This document shows, piece after piece, positions 28,500 through 37,983 of a stretch of 64,000 bases of DNA; within the stretch, counting starts at the first letter, position 1, and each line of letters starts with the position of its first letter. The notes beneath the pieces are model-generated. The model was not told where the DNA came from, did not search any database, and saw only the letters and a program-made list of their open reading frames with translations. Source of the stretch: Chromohalobacter canadensis (lineage in GTDB: Bacteria > Pseudomonadota > Gammaproteobacteria > Pseudomonadales > Halomonadaceae); assembly GCF_029544075.1 (NCBI RefSeq), contig NZ_JAJQJH010000006.1, positions 113,778-177,777 on the forward strand. Reading direction: 5' to 3'. The translations under genes were made by a program, and so were the position numbers.

Positions 28500-29750
28500 A
28501 TGCAACGTTATTCAGGCTTCGGGCTCGTCAAGCACGCGTTACGTCATCACGAGGATTGGCAACGCCAATGGCGCAATCCCACGCCCAAGCCGGGCTATGA
28601 CGTGATCATCGTCGGCGGTGGGGGACACGGTCTGGCCACGGCGTACTACCTGGCCAAGGAGCACGGCATCACCAATGTGGCGGTGCTCGAGAAAGGCTGG
28701 TTGGGCGGTGGCAATACCGCGCGCAACACCACCATCGTGCGTTCCAACTATCTATGGGACGAGTCGGCGGCGCTCTATGAGCATGCCATGAAACATTGGG
28801 AAGGGCTCTCGCAGGAGCTCAACTACAACGTCATGTTTTCCCAGCGTGGCGTGTTGAACCTTGGCCATACCCTGCAAGACATGCGCGACATTCAGCGCCG
28901 GGTCAATGCCAACCGCCTCAACGGCATCGATGGTGAGGTGCTGGATGCCGAAGGCGTCCAGTCGCTGGTGCCGATCATGGACTGCTCGAAGCGTGCTCGA
29001 TATCCGGTCATGGGCGCTTCCTGGCAACCACGCGCCGGCGTGGCGCGCCACGATGCCGTGGCCTGGGGCTATGCCCGTGCCGCTGACGCGTTGGGCGTCG
29101 ATCTGCTGCAGAACACCGAGGTCACCGGCTTCAAGATTCGCGACGGCCAGATCCAGGGCGTGCATACCAATCGCGGCGACATCGCGTCCAAGACCGTGGG
29201 CTGTGTGACGGCGGGCAATTCCAGCGTGTTGGCCGGGATGGCCGGCCTCAACCTGCCGTTGGAATCGCATCCGCTACAGGCTCTGGTCTCTGAGCCGCTC
29301 AAGCCGGTGCTGGACACCGTGGTGATGTCCAATCACGTCCATGGTTATATCAGCCAGTCGGACAAGGGCGATCTGGTCATTGGCGCGGGTATCGACGGCT
29401 ACAACGGCTACGGCCAGCGGGGCAGCTATCCCACCGTCGAGCACACCTTGCAGGCCATCGTCGAGATGTTCCCGATCTTCTCCCGGGTGCGCATGAACCG
29501 CCAGTGGGGCGGCATCGTCGATACCTGTCCGGATGCCTGTCCGATCCTTTCCAAGACGAAGGTCAAGGGGCTTTACTTCAATTGCGGCTGGGGTACCGGC
29601 GGCTTCAAAGCGACGCCGGGCTCGGGGCATGTCTTTGCTGCCAGTCTGGCCAAGGGCGAGATGCATCCCATCGCCGCGCCGTTTTCCATCGACCGCTTCC
29701 ACAGCGGGGCGTTGATCGACGAGCACGGCGCCGCTGGCGTCGCGCACTAG
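28500..29750 (+). CDS. soxB: Sarcosine oxidase beta subunit (heterotetrameric)
   Basis: This subunit oxidises sarcosine to glycine. It has 416 residues with an N-terminal FAD fold ([19 protein letters not shown]), then [19 protein letters not shown]. The [11 protein letters not shown] motif contains H184, corresponding to the histidine that carries covalent FMN in this enzyme class. GGAGAGG precedes the ATG. Its TAG stop is formed by the first base of the inserted repeat element at 29750; without the insertion the stop would be TAA. It is the first gene of soxBDAG-purU. The glyA gene often found in front of soxB in other bacteria is absent. Confidence 0.95.
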   Translation: MQRYSGFGLVKHALRHHEDWQRQWRNPTPKPGYDVIIVGGGGHGLATAYYLAKEHGITNVAVLEKGWLGGGNTARNTTIVRSNYLWDESAALYEHAMKHWEGLSQELNYNVMFSQRGVLNLGHTLQDMRDIQRRVNANRLNGIDGEVLDAEGVQSLVPIMDCSKRARYPVMGASWQPRAGVARHDAVAWGYARAADALGVDLLQNTEVTGFKIRDGQIQGVHTNRGDIASKTVGCVTAGNSSVLAGMAGLNLPLESHPLQALVSEPLKPVLDTVVMSNHVHGYISQSDKGDLVIGAGIDGYNGYGQRGSYPTVEHTLQAIVEMFPIFSRVRMNRQWGGIVDTCPDACPILSKTKVKGLYFNCGWGTGGFKATPGSGHVFAASLAKGEMHPIAAPFSIDRFHSGALIDEHGAAGVAH

Positions 29751-29906
29751 GACTCGTCTGAAAAGTCGACGAGCGATTATCAGACAAGGCAAAAATGGGC
29801 GAAAAGACGGAGTTTACAGATCGTAAATGAGTACTTTGATCGGACTCGCGCACGAGCCTATTTTTAACGCCGTATGATCGAGCGCAGGCACTTTTCAGAC
29901 AGTGCC
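29750..29906. mobile_element. MITE-like element inserted at the soxB stop codon
   Basis: A 157-base stretch has inverted ends: GGACTCGTCTGAAAAGT on the left and the near-complement ACTTTTCAGACAGTGCC on the right. It is flanked on both sides by TA (29748-29749 and 29907-29908), as left by IS630/Tc1-mariner type transposition. Removing it with one TA joins the last soxB codon to TAAGGGAGAACCACCATG. That gives a TAA stop plus the natural soxD ribosome site, which strongly supports insertion. It contains no coding capacity for a transposase. Confidence 0.8.
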
Positions 29907-29921
29907 TAAGGGAGAACCACC

Positions 29922-30326
29922 ATGTTCCATATCTACTGCCCCTATTGTGAAGAATTGCGCGAAGAAGAGGAGTTCCACCCCAAGGGCCAGGCGCACATTG
30001 CTCGCCCTGAGGAGCCGGACGCCTGCAGCGACGAGGAGTGGGGCGATTATCTGTTCTTCCGCGACAACCCGCGCGGCATCCATCACGAAATGTGGCTGCA
30101 CGCGGTGGGCTGTCGCAAGTTCTTCAATATCACGCGCAATACCGTGAGTTACGAGATTCTCGAAACCTACAAGATGGGCGAGCAGCCGACGGTGGGCGCC
30201 GAGCATCTGGCGCGTGAGGAAAAAACCGCGCGTGAGGGGAAAACCGATAGCGTGCAGGTCGCCGAGGGCGGCCAGCAGACCGTGGGTGCCAGCGACGCCG
30301 CCCAGGCGTCGGTCAAGGGAGCGTAG
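29922..30326 (+). CDS. soxD: Sarcosine oxidase delta subunit
   Basis: This is the zinc-binding structural subunit of the heterotetrameric enzyme. It starts MFHIYCPYCEELREEEEF, giving C6 and C9, and has HAVGCRKFFNITRNT for the remaining ligands. The DNPRGIHHEMW motif is typical. At 134 residues it is longer than the usual 95-110 because of a charged, low-complexity C-terminal tail. GGGAG at 29910-29914 is the ribosome site and survives intact beside the inserted element. It ends 2 bases before soxA. Confidence 0.93.
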   Translation: MFHIYCPYCEELREEEEFHPKGQAHIARPEEPDACSDEEWGDYLFFRDNPRGIHHEMWLHAVGCRKFFNITRNTVSYEILETYKMGEQPTVGAEHLAREEKTAREGKTDSVQVAEGGQQTVGASDAAQASVKGA

Positions 30327-30328
30327 GC

Positions 30329-33300
30329 ATGAGCCAGTCAGCATTACAGCCCAACCGCCTGGCGCAAGGCGGCCAGATCGATCGCACACATGCGTTGACC
30401 TTTACTTTCAATGGCCGCTCATATACCGGCCATCCCGGCGATACTCTGGCCTCGGCCTTGCTGGCCAACGGCGTGGACCTGGTCAATCGCAGTTTCAAGT
30501 ACTCGCGCCCGCGCGGCATCGTCGCCGCCGGTGCGGAAGAACCCAATGCGGTGGTTCAATTGGGCGCGACGGAGGCAACCCAGGTGCCCAACGTGCGCGC
30601 TACCCAGCAGGCGCTGTACGACGGTCTCGTCGCGTGCAGCACCAATGGTTGGCCCGACGCGCAGCGCGACATCATGCGCTGGGTCGGCAAACTGGGCAGC
30701 CCGTTCATGCCGCCGGGGTTCTATTACAAGACCTTCATGGCACCGGCCTCGATGTGGATGACCTACGAAAAATACATCCGCAAGACGGCCGGTCTGGGGC
30801 GTAGTCCGACACAGCCCGATCCGGATATCTATGATCACATGCATCGGCATTGTGATCTGCTCGTCGTCGGCGCCGGTCCCGCAGGCTTGAGCGCGGCGCT
30901 GGCGGCGGCACGTGCCGGGGCTCGGGTAATCCTCGCTGACGAACAGGAGGCGATGGGTGGCTCGCTGCTCGACACGCGCGAGACGCTGGACGATCAACCC
31001 GCCGCTCAATGGCTGAAGACGACACTGGCGGCGCTGGTGGAACACGACAACGTTACCTTGCTGCCGCGTACCACTGCGCATGGTTATCACGATCATCATT
31101 TCGTGACGCTTCACGAGCGCCGCACTGAGCACCTGGGCGATAGTGCGCCGTCTCAGGCCGGTCATCGACAGTCGCGCTCGCGGTTGCACCGGGTACGTGC
31201 CGGCCAGGTAATCCTGGCGACCGGCGCGCATGAACGTCCGTTGGTGTATGCCAACAATGATGTCCCCGGCAACCTGCTGGCAGGGGCAGTGTCGACCTAC
31301 ATTCGCCGCTACGGCGTGGTGCCCGGCCAGAAGCTGGTGCTCTCCACCAGCAACGATCACGCTTACCGCGCCGCATTGGATTGGCAGGAGGCCGGGCGTG
31401 AGGTTGCAGCCATCGTCGATGCCCGCACCGCGCCGGAGGGCGATCTCGTGGCGCAGGCCAAGGCCGCGGGCATCCGTGTCATCACCGGTAGTGCGGTGAT
31501 CGAGGCCAAAGGGGCGCAGCGCGTCTCGGCGGCACGGGTGGCGGCCATCGACGTGGACGCCTTCACGGTCACCGGAAAAGTCGAGACGCTCGAGTGCGAC
31601 ACCATCGCCAGCTCCGGCGGATACAGCCCGGTGATCCATCTGGCCTCGCATACCGGCGCGCGTCCGGTATGGAGCGATGACATCATCGGTTTCGTGCCGA
31701 CCACCGTGGCGGGCGTCACGGCGACGGGCGGTGCCCATGGCGTCTATCCGCTGGGCGAGGTGCTGGCGGACGGCGTCGAGGCCGGCGTTAACGCGGCGAC
31801 GGCGCTGGGATTCGCTGCCACCGTGAACGACGCGGACTTGCCGCGTGTTGCGCCGCGCCATGAAGGCCCGGCCTGCGCGCTATTCCAGGTGCCGCATGAG
31901 AAAGCCACGCTGCGTGCGCCCAAGCAGTTCGTCGATCTGCAGAATGACGTCACCGCCGGCGCCATCGAGGTGGCAACGCTCGAAGGGTTCGAATCCATCG
32001 AGCACGTCAAGCGCTACACCGCCATGGGCTTCGGTACCGACCAGGGCAAGCTGGGTAATATCAATGGCATGGCGGTCGCCGCACGCTGCCTGGGGCAGAG
32101 CATTCCCGAAACCGGCACTACGGTATTCAGGCCCAACTACACGCCAGTGACCTTCGGTGCCGTGGTCGGTCGTCACTGCCGCGAGCTCTTCGACCCCGAG
32201 CGCTACACGCCGATGCAGGCCTGGCACGTCGCTCAGGGCGCCGAATTCGAAGACGTCGGGCAGTGGAAGCGTCCTTGGTACTATCCTCAAAAACGCCGCA
32301 CATCGGAGGGCGAAGGCCTCGAAACCATGGCGGAAGCGGTGGCCCGTGAATGCCGCGCGGTTCGTGAGGGTGTGGGCATTCTCGACGCCTCGACGCTGGG
32401 TAAGATCGATATTCAGGGGGCGGATGCCCGCGAGTTCCTGGGGCGCATCTACACTAATAAGTGGCAGAAGCTGGCGCCTGGTCGCGTGCGCTACGGACTG
32501 ATGTGCGGCGACGACGGCATGGTGATGGATGATGGCACTACCAGTTGCCTGGCCGAGAATCACTTCTTGATGACCACCACCACCGGCAACGCCGCGCCGG
32601 TGTTGGAATGGCTCGAACTCTGGCACCAGACCGAATGGCCGGAACTCGAGGTGTATTTCAACTCGGTTACCGACCACTGGGCGACGATGACCGTGACCGG
32701 CCCTGAGGCGCGCAAGCTGCTCACTGAGCTGACCGACATCGACCTCGACCGTGAGGCGTTCAAGTTCATGGATTGGCGCGAGGGGCATGTGGCCGGTGTA
32801 CCCGCGCGGGTGTTCCGGATCTCCTTCACCGGGGAGCTGGCCTTCGAGATCAACGTCCAGGCGCACTACGCCATGCACGTCTGGGAAGCGTTATTCGCGC
32901 ACGGCGACAAGTACAACCTGACGCCTTACGGCACCGAGACGATGCATGTGCTGCGTGCCGAGAAGGGCTTCATCATCGTCGGCCAGGATACCGATGGGTC
33001 GGTAACACCCGAGGATCTGGGCATGTACTGGGCCATCGGCTACGACAAGCCCTTCCCGTGGGTCGGCAAGCGGGCGCTGACGCGTTCCGATACGCGCCGC
33101 GAGGGACGCAAGCATCTCGTCGGCCTCAAACCCAAGGACGCGAGCGTGGTGCTGGAGGAGGGCGCGCCGATCGTCTTCGACCCGAAACACGCCATCCCCA
33201 TGCCCATGGCTGGCCACGTGACCTCGAGCTACTACAGCCCGACGCTGGAAAGCGGCTTCGCCCTGGCGGTGGTCAAGGGTGGCCATCAGCGCCTGGGCGA

Positions 33301-33397
33301 AAGCGTCTATCTGCCGATGGCCGATGGGCGTGTGCATGAAGCCGAAATCGTCGGTACCCAATTCGTCGACCCGAAGGGAGAGCGCCAGCATGTCTAA
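30329..33397 (+). CDS. soxA: Sarcosine oxidase alpha subunit
   Basis: This is the large subunit of 1022 residues. Domains in order: a 2Fe-2S-like fold without the cluster (FTFNGRSYTGHPGDTLASAL), an NAD-binding flavoprotein module (LLVVGAGPAGLSAALAAARA) with a second dinucleotide site, and a C-terminal GcvT-like folate domain (ILDASTLGKIDIQG, RAEKGFIIVGQDTDGSVTPE). The folate domain captures the oxidised methyl group as 5,10-methylene-tetrahydrofolate. It overlaps soxG by 8 bases. It acts with SoxB, SoxD and SoxG in the cytoplasm. Confidence 0.95.
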   Translation: MSQSALQPNRLAQGGQIDRTHALTFTFNGRSYTGHPGDTLASALLANGVDLVNRSFKYSRPRGIVAAGAEEPNAVVQLGATEATQVPNVRATQQALYDGLVACSTNGWPDAQRDIMRWVGKLGSPFMPPGFYYKTFMAPASMWMTYEKYIRKTAGLGRSPTQPDPDIYDHMHRHCDLLVVGAGPAGLSAALAAARAGARVILADEQEAMGGSLLDTRETLDDQPAAQWLKTTLAALVEHDNVTLLPRTTAHGYHDHHFVTLHERRTEHLGDSAPSQAGHRQSRSRLHRVRAGQVILATGAHERPLVYANNDVPGNLLAGAVSTYIRRYGVVPGQKLVLSTSNDHAYRAALDWQEAGREVAAIVDARTAPEGDLVAQAKAAGIRVITGSAVIEAKGAQRVSAARVAAIDVDAFTVTGKVETLECDTIASSGGYSPVIHLASHTGARPVWSDDIIGFVPTTVAGVTATGGAHGVYPLGEVLADGVEAGVNAATALGFAATVNDADLPRVAPRHEGPACALFQVPHEKATLRAPKQFVDLQNDVTAGAIEVATLEGFESIEHVKRYTAMGFGTDQGKLGNINGMAVAARCLGQSIPETGTTVFRPNYTPVTFGAVVGRHCRELFDPERYTPMQAWHVAQGAEFEDVGQWKRPWYYPQKRRTSEGEGLETMAEAVARECRAVREGVGILDASTLGKIDIQGADAREFLGRIYTNKWQKLAPGRVRYGLMCGDDGMVMDDGTTSCLAENHFLMTTTTGNAAPVLEWLELWHQTEWPELEVYFNSVTDHWATMTVTGPEARKLLTELTDIDLDREAFKFMDWREGHVAGVPARVFRISFTGELAFEINVQAHYAMHVWEALFAHGDKYNLTPYGTETMHVLRAEKGFIIVGQDTDGSVTPEDLGMYWAIGYDKPFPWVGKRALTRSDTRREGRKHLVGLKPKDASVVLEEGAPIVFDPKHAIPMPMAGHVTSSYYSPTLESGFALAVVKGGHQRLGESVYLPMADGRVHEAEIVGTQFVDPKGERQHV

Positions 33398-34052
33398 CTC
33401 GGTCCATGTCTACGACGCCCGCGCCGATCACGCCACCGTTAACGCCCAGTCGCCGCTGGCGTACTCCTTCCAGCGCAGCGGCATGCCCGCGCCTGGAGAG
33501 GAAGGCCGTGCAGTGGTTGGCGAGCGAGCATTCTTGGGGCATCTCATCCTGCGCGGCGGTGCTATCGTGCTCGACGAGGCGCTGCGCGAGGTACTCGGCA
33601 TTGGCCTGCCCGGGCGCCCTAATTCGCTCACCGTCGATGCCGATGGTCAGCGCTCCGTGCAATGGTTATCGCCCGACGAATGGCTGCTGATCGTGCCTGG
33701 CGACGAGACCTTCGGCCTCGAGACGCGGCTACGTGCGCATCTCGGCGGGTCACATGTCGCCATCGTCGACGTCAGCGCGGGGCAGACGCTGATCGAACTC
33801 ACCGGAGAGGCGGCGCATGGAGTCCTGATGAAGTCGACGGTCTACGATGTCGACCCGCATGCATTTACGGTGGGCAAGGGCGTGACCACCATCTTCGCCA
33901 AGACCAGCGTTATCTTGCGTCGCCCTGACGAGTCGCGCTGGGAACTCATCGTACGGCGCAGTTTTGCCGACTACGTGTATCGCTGGCTGCTGGATGCGGG
34001 GGAAGAATATGGCATCGGTGTCGCTCGAGAAAGCCGTCATGAGTCGCAGTAA
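33390..34052 (+). CDS. soxG: Sarcosine oxidase gamma subunit
   Basis: This 220-residue subunit of the GcvT-like gamma family completes the soxBDAG set. The motif ALGIGLPGRPNSL appears as VLGIGLPGRPNS, and IIVRRSFADYVYRWLLDAG near the C-terminus appears as LIVRRSFADYVYRWLLDA. ATG 33390 overlaps the soxA stop (ATGTCTAA) and has AGGGAGAG upstream. The frame is open back to 33279, but only within soxA. It overlaps purU by 14 bases. Confidence 0.92.
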   Translation: MSNSVHVYDARADHATVNAQSPLAYSFQRSGMPAPGEEGRAVVGERAFLGHLILRGGAIVLDEALREVLGIGLPGRPNSLTVDADGQRSVQWLSPDEWLLIVPGDETFGLETRLRAHLGGSHVAIVDVSAGQTLIELTGEAAHGVLMKSTVYDVDPHAFTVGKGVTTIFAKTSVILRRPDESRWELIVRRSFADYVYRWLLDAGEEYGIGVARESRHESQ

Positions 34053-34905
34053 CGATACATGGATCCTCGCCGCGCAGTGCCCCAGCCGCCTGGGCACCGT
34101 GGATGTCGTGACGCGCTTCCTCAAGGAGCGCGATTGCTACATCACCGAACAGCAGTCGTTCGATGACCGCCTGGGCGAGCGTTTCTTCATCCGTACCGAG
34201 TTTCGGCCTCTGGCCTCCGACTTCGATGCCGAGATGTTTCAGGCCGATTTCGCGTCCCGGGCCTTCGAATTCGAGATGGATTACGAACTGACCCCGCCCG
34301 AGCGGCGCACGCCGGTGGTGATCATGGTCTCCAAGGCCGATCATTGCCTCCACGACCTGTTGTATCGCTACCGCACCGGGCAGTTGCCGTTGGATATTCG
34401 TGCGGTGATCTCCAATCACCCCGATCTCGAATCATTGGTAACCGGGCACGGGTTGGCATATCACCATTTTCCGATCACGCCCGAGACCAAGGCAGCGCAG
34501 GAAACTCGCGTCCTGGACGTGATCGAGTCCACCGGCGCCGAGCTGGTGATCCTGGCGCGTTACATGCAGGTACTTTCCAGTGAGATGTGCGCGCGTCTCA
34601 GCGGGCGCGCGATCAACATTCATCACTCGCTGTTGCCGGGATTCAAGGGGGCCAAGCCGTATCACCAGGCCTACGAAAAAGGCGTCAAATTGGTCGGGGC
34701 CACCGCGCACTATATCAACGACGATCTCGACGAAGGCCCTATTATCACCCAAGGGGTGGAACCGGTCAGTCATGCCGATTACCCCGAGGACCTGGTCGCC
34801 AAGGGGCGCGATATCGAATGCTTGACCCTGGCGCGGGCGGTATCGCTTCATCTGGAGCGCAGGGTGTTTCTGCATTCCAAGCGCACCGTAGTGTTCACAC
34901 GTTGA
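34039..34905 (+). CDS. purU: Formyltetrahydrofolate deformylase
   Basis: The product hydrolyses 10-formyl-tetrahydrofolate to formate and tetrahydrofolate. The 288 residues comprise an N-terminal ACT domain (WILAAQCPSRLGTVDVVT) and a formyl transferase fold with SKADHCLHDLLYRYRTGQL and the catalytic region INIHHSLLPGFKGA..GATAHYI. It is the last sox operon gene. It regenerates free folate after methyl transfer by SoxA and sends the C1 unit to formate, which the formate dehydrogenases here can oxidise. ATG 34039 gives the family N-terminus MSRSNDTW; ATG 34009, with a good purine-rich site, is an alternative. Confidence 0.93.
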   Translation: MSRSNDTWILAAQCPSRLGTVDVVTRFLKERDCYITEQQSFDDRLGERFFIRTEFRPLASDFDAEMFQADFASRAFEFEMDYELTPPERRTPVVIMVSKADHCLHDLLYRYRTGQLPLDIRAVISNHPDLESLVTGHGLAYHHFPITPETKAAQETRVLDVIESTGAELVILARYMQVLSSEMCARLSGRAINIHHSLLPGFKGAKPYHQAYEKGVKLVGATAHYINDDLDEGPIITQGVEPVSHADYPEDLVAKGRDIECLTLARAVSLHLERRVFLHSKRTVVFTR

Positions 34906-35059
34906 CGATGCGGGAGCGGGCATTTTTCCACCGCTCTCCTAAACTTCGGGTAACGCCTCTGGCGACAGGCGTTCACGACAGTGATCACCCACAATAACGA
35001 CCATCGCAGCCGCGACCGGTGACACCGGCCGGCGCGTCGTCACTCGAGGAGGGGAAGAC

Positions 35060-35308
35060 ATGATGCTCGCGGATCTGATCGACGGCGACGACTTTCGTCA
35101 ACGCCTACAAGCGCTGGGCGTGCGCATTCCCGATGGTGCTTGCCCCGAAACCTGTGCTCGCATGGCCGTATGCAAGTACAACGAAGTCGGCGTGGAAGGA
35201 TTGCCCGAGGCCATTCACGACATGATGCAGCACAGCGACGAAATGCTGCCGTCGGTACGCCAAGCGATAGACACCCATCTGTTGCCTCGCCTGCGGGCGA
35301 ACGAATAA
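35060..35308 (+). CDS. Small conserved-looking protein of unknown function
   Basis: The 82-residue acidic protein is preceded by a strong GAGGAGGGG ribosome site 5 bases before ATG 35060. It contains a cysteine group, CPETCARMAVC, followed by YNEVGVEGLPEAIHDMM. The remainder is predicted helical, with no signal peptide or membrane segment. I do not recognise a named family. It stands alone between purU and the PhzF gene and ends with its own strong hairpin. The cysteines could bind a metal or be redox active. Confidence 0.7.
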   Translation: MMLADLIDGDDFRQRLQALGVRIPDGACPETCARMAVCKYNEVGVEGLPEAIHDMMQHSDEMLPSVRQAIDTHLLPRLRANE

Positions 35309-35324
35309 GCACAGCCTGCAACAT

Positions 35325-35356
35325 CCAACGCCGCGCCGATATCGGCGCGGCGTTGG
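35325..35356. terminator. Perfect 16-bp palindromic hairpin
   Basis: CCAACGCCGCGCCGAT (35325-35340) is directly followed by its exact complement to 35356. It lies 17 bases after the 82-residue gene. It lacks a T tail, so it may act as an mRNA-stabilising stem or a weak terminator. Confidence 0.65.
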
Positions 35357-35476
35357 TGTGCCATGCTAGGCGCCTCGGCGGCCATCCGTTTCCGGTTCGC
35401 TTCGCGATCCCCGGCCGGTTACGATCCTTCCAGACGTCATCCTGAATGCCGCTTGTCGCTCAAGGGAGGTGAACCA

Positions 35477-36343
35477 ATGGGTAAGGCCGGTGATCGTTAT
35501 TATCTACTCGATGTTTTCACGGATACTCCATTTGCGGGTAATCCGTTAGCAGTCTTTACGGAAGCGGCAGGCATATCCGATGTACGAATGCAGGCCATAG
35601 CGACGGAATTGAATCTCTCGGAGACGGTTTTCGTCGGTAAGCAGACAGCCGGTAACCGCTTCCCGATCCGCATCTTTACCCCTGGCACTGAATTGCCCTT
35701 CGCCGGCCACCCGACCATCGGGACGGCCTATTTGCTGGCCTCACTCGGTTTAGCCGATCGCCAGTCGCCACTGGTGTTGCAAGCCGGTGTGGGAGATCTG
35801 GAAGTGCGGTTCGACGGGGACATGGCGCGTTTCACGACCGCTCGGCCAGTCGACGTGCAGCCAAGTTCGCTCGACAGGATGTCAGCCGCGGAGTTGCTCG
35901 GGTTGTCAGCCTCTCAGGTAGTCGATGATCCGGAGGTCGCCTCTTGTGGCCTTGCGTACCATCTAATCGAACTGGATAGTCTCGACGCGCTGGAGCAGGC
36001 GCGACCATCGGCGGCATCATGGAGCCGGTGTGTATCACCGAGCGGTATAGAGCAGATTTATCTGCATGTTCGTACCGGCGACGAGACCCGGCGCTCGCGC
36101 ATGTTTTCCACTGAAATCGGCAATCTGCGTGAGGACCCGGCCACGGGCAGTGCCGCGTCCGCCTTGGCCGGTTTCCTTGCAACTCGAGAAACGGGAGGTA
36201 GCCGGTGGTACTGGCAGATCGATCAGGGCGTCGAAATGGGCCGCCCCAGTCGTATCCATGCCTGGGTCGAACGTGACGATGCCATGACCATTCGTATCGG
36301 TGGACAAGCCGTCATGGTGGGCGAGGGCAAGCTCTACCGTTGA
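35477..36343 (+). CDS. PhzF family isomerase/epimerase
   Basis: The 288-residue protein of the PhzF/diaminopimelate epimerase-like fold has the N-terminal signature YLLDVFTDTPFAGNPLAVF, then NLSETVF and PGTELPFAGHPTIGTAY. Near the C-terminus is the second-domain loop EDPATGSAASALAGFL. The catalytic glutamate of the family is in LNLSETVF. Physiological substrates of most PhzF paralogues are unknown, and no phenazine genes are present. ATG 35477 with AGGGAGGTG upstream is a clear start. It is followed at once by a hairpin that overlaps the stop codon. Confidence 0.88.
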   Translation: MGKAGDRYYLLDVFTDTPFAGNPLAVFTEAAGISDVRMQAIATELNLSETVFVGKQTAGNRFPIRIFTPGTELPFAGHPTIGTAYLLASLGLADRQSPLVLQAGVGDLEVRFDGDMARFTTARPVDVQPSSLDRMSAAELLGLSASQVVDDPEVASCGLAYHLIELDSLDALEQARPSAASWSRCVSPSGIEQIYLHVRTGDETRRSRMFSTEIGNLREDPATGSAASALAGFLATRETGGSRWYWQIDQGVEMGRPSRIHAWVERDDAMTIRIGGQAVMVGEGKLYR

Positions 36344-36368
36344 TCCCGCGCCGGTATCGGCGCGGGAT
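36343..36368. terminator. Hairpin overlapping the PhzF gene stop
   Basis: ATCCCGCGCC (36343-36352) pairs with GGCGCGGGAT (36359-36368). It sits between convergent genes and may serve both PhzF and gbcA, although T runs are short. Confidence 0.65.
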
Positions 36369-36404
36369 GACGCATCATGCCGTATCAGTGCATGACGCCA
36401 GGCG

Positions 36405-37691
36405 TCAGCCCTGGACGATGTGCAGTGATGGGGCCTCGGATTCCAGTCGCGAGAGCAGCGTGTCGCTGTACCAGTTGACGAAGTCGATCACGCCGAATTC
36501 ATAGGTTTCGGAGTAAGGGCCGGGCTGGTAGGCGATGGAGTTGATACCGCGCTGGTTCTCTTCGGCCAGCTGCCGGTCTTGATCGTTGGTGGCGTCCCAC
36601 ACCTTGCGTAGCCATTGGGGGTCGTAATCGACGCCTTCCTGGGCATCCCGGCGGACGAGCCACTTGGTGGTTACCAGGGTCTGTTGCGGGCCCAGCGGCA
36701 GCACGCGAAAGACCACGGCATGATCGCCCATGAAATGGTTCCAGGAATTGGGCAGATGCAAAATGCGCAGCGAGCCCATGTCCGGGCTCTGCAGATGCCC
36801 CATCAACTTTCCACAGCCGGGCTTGCCGTCCATGGTCATCGACATGACGCCGTCGATCATCGGCGTGCGGGTCAGACGGTTACGCTTGCCGAACCGCTTA
36901 AGCGCCCAGGGCACTTGCTGGCAATCCCAATGTGCCTGCTGGCGGGCGACCAAGTCGCGATAGGCGGGCGTAGCGCGTGGGTCGTCGGTGTCGTCGAACT
37001 CGATCAGCGAGTTGAGCAGCTCCGGGTGGGCACCGTTGCAGTGATAACACTCGCGGTTGTTCTCAAGGACCAGCTTCCAGTTGGCCTGCTCGACGATGTT
37101 CGATTCCGCCGCGACTTTGACGTTATCCATCTCGTAGGGCGCGAGATAGTCCTCGAGGGTTGCCAGGAAGTCGTCGATGGCCGGTGGCTGCTCGGCGAGA
37201 CTGATGAAGATGAAACCCCCGGCGCTCTTCACCGCCACCGGCTTGAGGCCATAGGCGGAAAGATCGAAGTCCTCGCCCATGTCTTGCCCGGCGAACAGTA
37301 GGCGTCCATCGAGTTCGTAGGTCCATTGATGATAGGGGCAGACCAGCTTGGCGACCTTGCCTTTCTCCTGCGTGCACAGCCGCGATCCACGGTGCCGGCA
37401 GACGTTGTGGAAGGCATGCAGCGTGCCCTGGTCGCCGCGCACCACGATGATGGGGTTGTCGCCGATCTGCGCGGTCAGGTAATTGCCCTTGGCGGGGAGC
37501 TCGCAGGTCATGCCGACGAACAGCCACTCTTGGGTGAAAATTTCCTGCATATCCAGCGCGAACACGCGTGGATCATTATAGAAGGGTTGCGGCAGCGAAT
37601 ACGTGCGCCGGCGCTGGCGAAGCATGTCGGCGGTCGCGTCACGCGCGGCGGCCAAGGGATCGTCGAGTGCAGCTGTAGCGATCAGATCCAT
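36405..37691 (-). CDS. gbcA: Glycine betaine monooxygenase, Rieske oxygenase subunit
   Basis: This oxygenase demethylates glycine betaine to dimethylglycine with release of formaldehyde. The 428-residue ring-hydroxylating type protein has the Rieske motif CRH (C98, H100) and CPYHQW (C118, H121). The mononuclear iron histidines are in ECYHCNGAHPE (H217, H222). ATG 37691 gives MDLIATAALDDPL and has GAGGA upstream; the frame continues further upstream, but only across the control region. It is divergent from gbcB, its reductase partner. In Pseudomonas, GbdR activates both. Confidence 0.95.
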   Translation of the reverse strand: MDLIATAALDDPLAAARDATADMLRQRRRTYSLPQPFYNDPRVFALDMQEIFTQEWLFVGMTCELPAKGNYLTAQIGDNPIIVVRGDQGTLHAFHNVCRHRGSRLCTQEKGKVAKLVCPYHQWTYELDGRLLFAGQDMGEDFDLSAYGLKPVAVKSAGGFIFISLAEQPPAIDDFLATLEDYLAPYEMDNVKVAAESNIVEQANWKLVLENNRECYHCNGAHPELLNSLIEFDDTDDPRATPAYRDLVARQQAHWDCQQVPWALKRFGKRNRLTRTPMIDGVMSMTMDGKPGCGKLMGHLQSPDMGSLRILHLPNSWNHFMGDHAVVFRVLPLGPQQTLVTTKWLVRRDAQEGVDYDPQWLRKVWDATNDQDRQLAEENQRGINSIAYQPGPYSETYEFGVIDFVNWYSDTLLSRLESEAPSLHIVQG

Positions 37692-37983
37692 GAAGGCATC
37701 CTCTTCCTCTTCGTGCGCCGTGTCGGGTAACGGATGGCGCCATGACATTGAGTGGGTGTGTGCGTGAGAGGCGTGATTGACACGGAGTGTGGCGTATTGC
37801 CGCCAATGGGGATTGTCTGCCCGCGACATCGGCCGATGCCGTGACGACGTCAGTTGGCGATTGCCCTCGTCATGGCGGCTGACGCAGGCATGCGCGTGTC
37901 GTTGGCAGGCAAGTGGTCGGTGCGGGGGGCGCCCACAATGCGTCTGACAGTCAGATACCGCCGCGCGACCAGGTAGCCATCTC
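37692..37983. promoter_or_regulatory. Divergent control region between gbcA and gbcB
   Basis: The 292-base non-coding gap separates the two start codons and must hold both promoters and the activator sites. It contains several GTGAC/GTCAC-like half sites and an imperfect TTGGCGATTGCC stretch. I could not define a GbdR site with confidence, and an in-frame gbcA extension through it is considered false. Confidence 0.6.
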
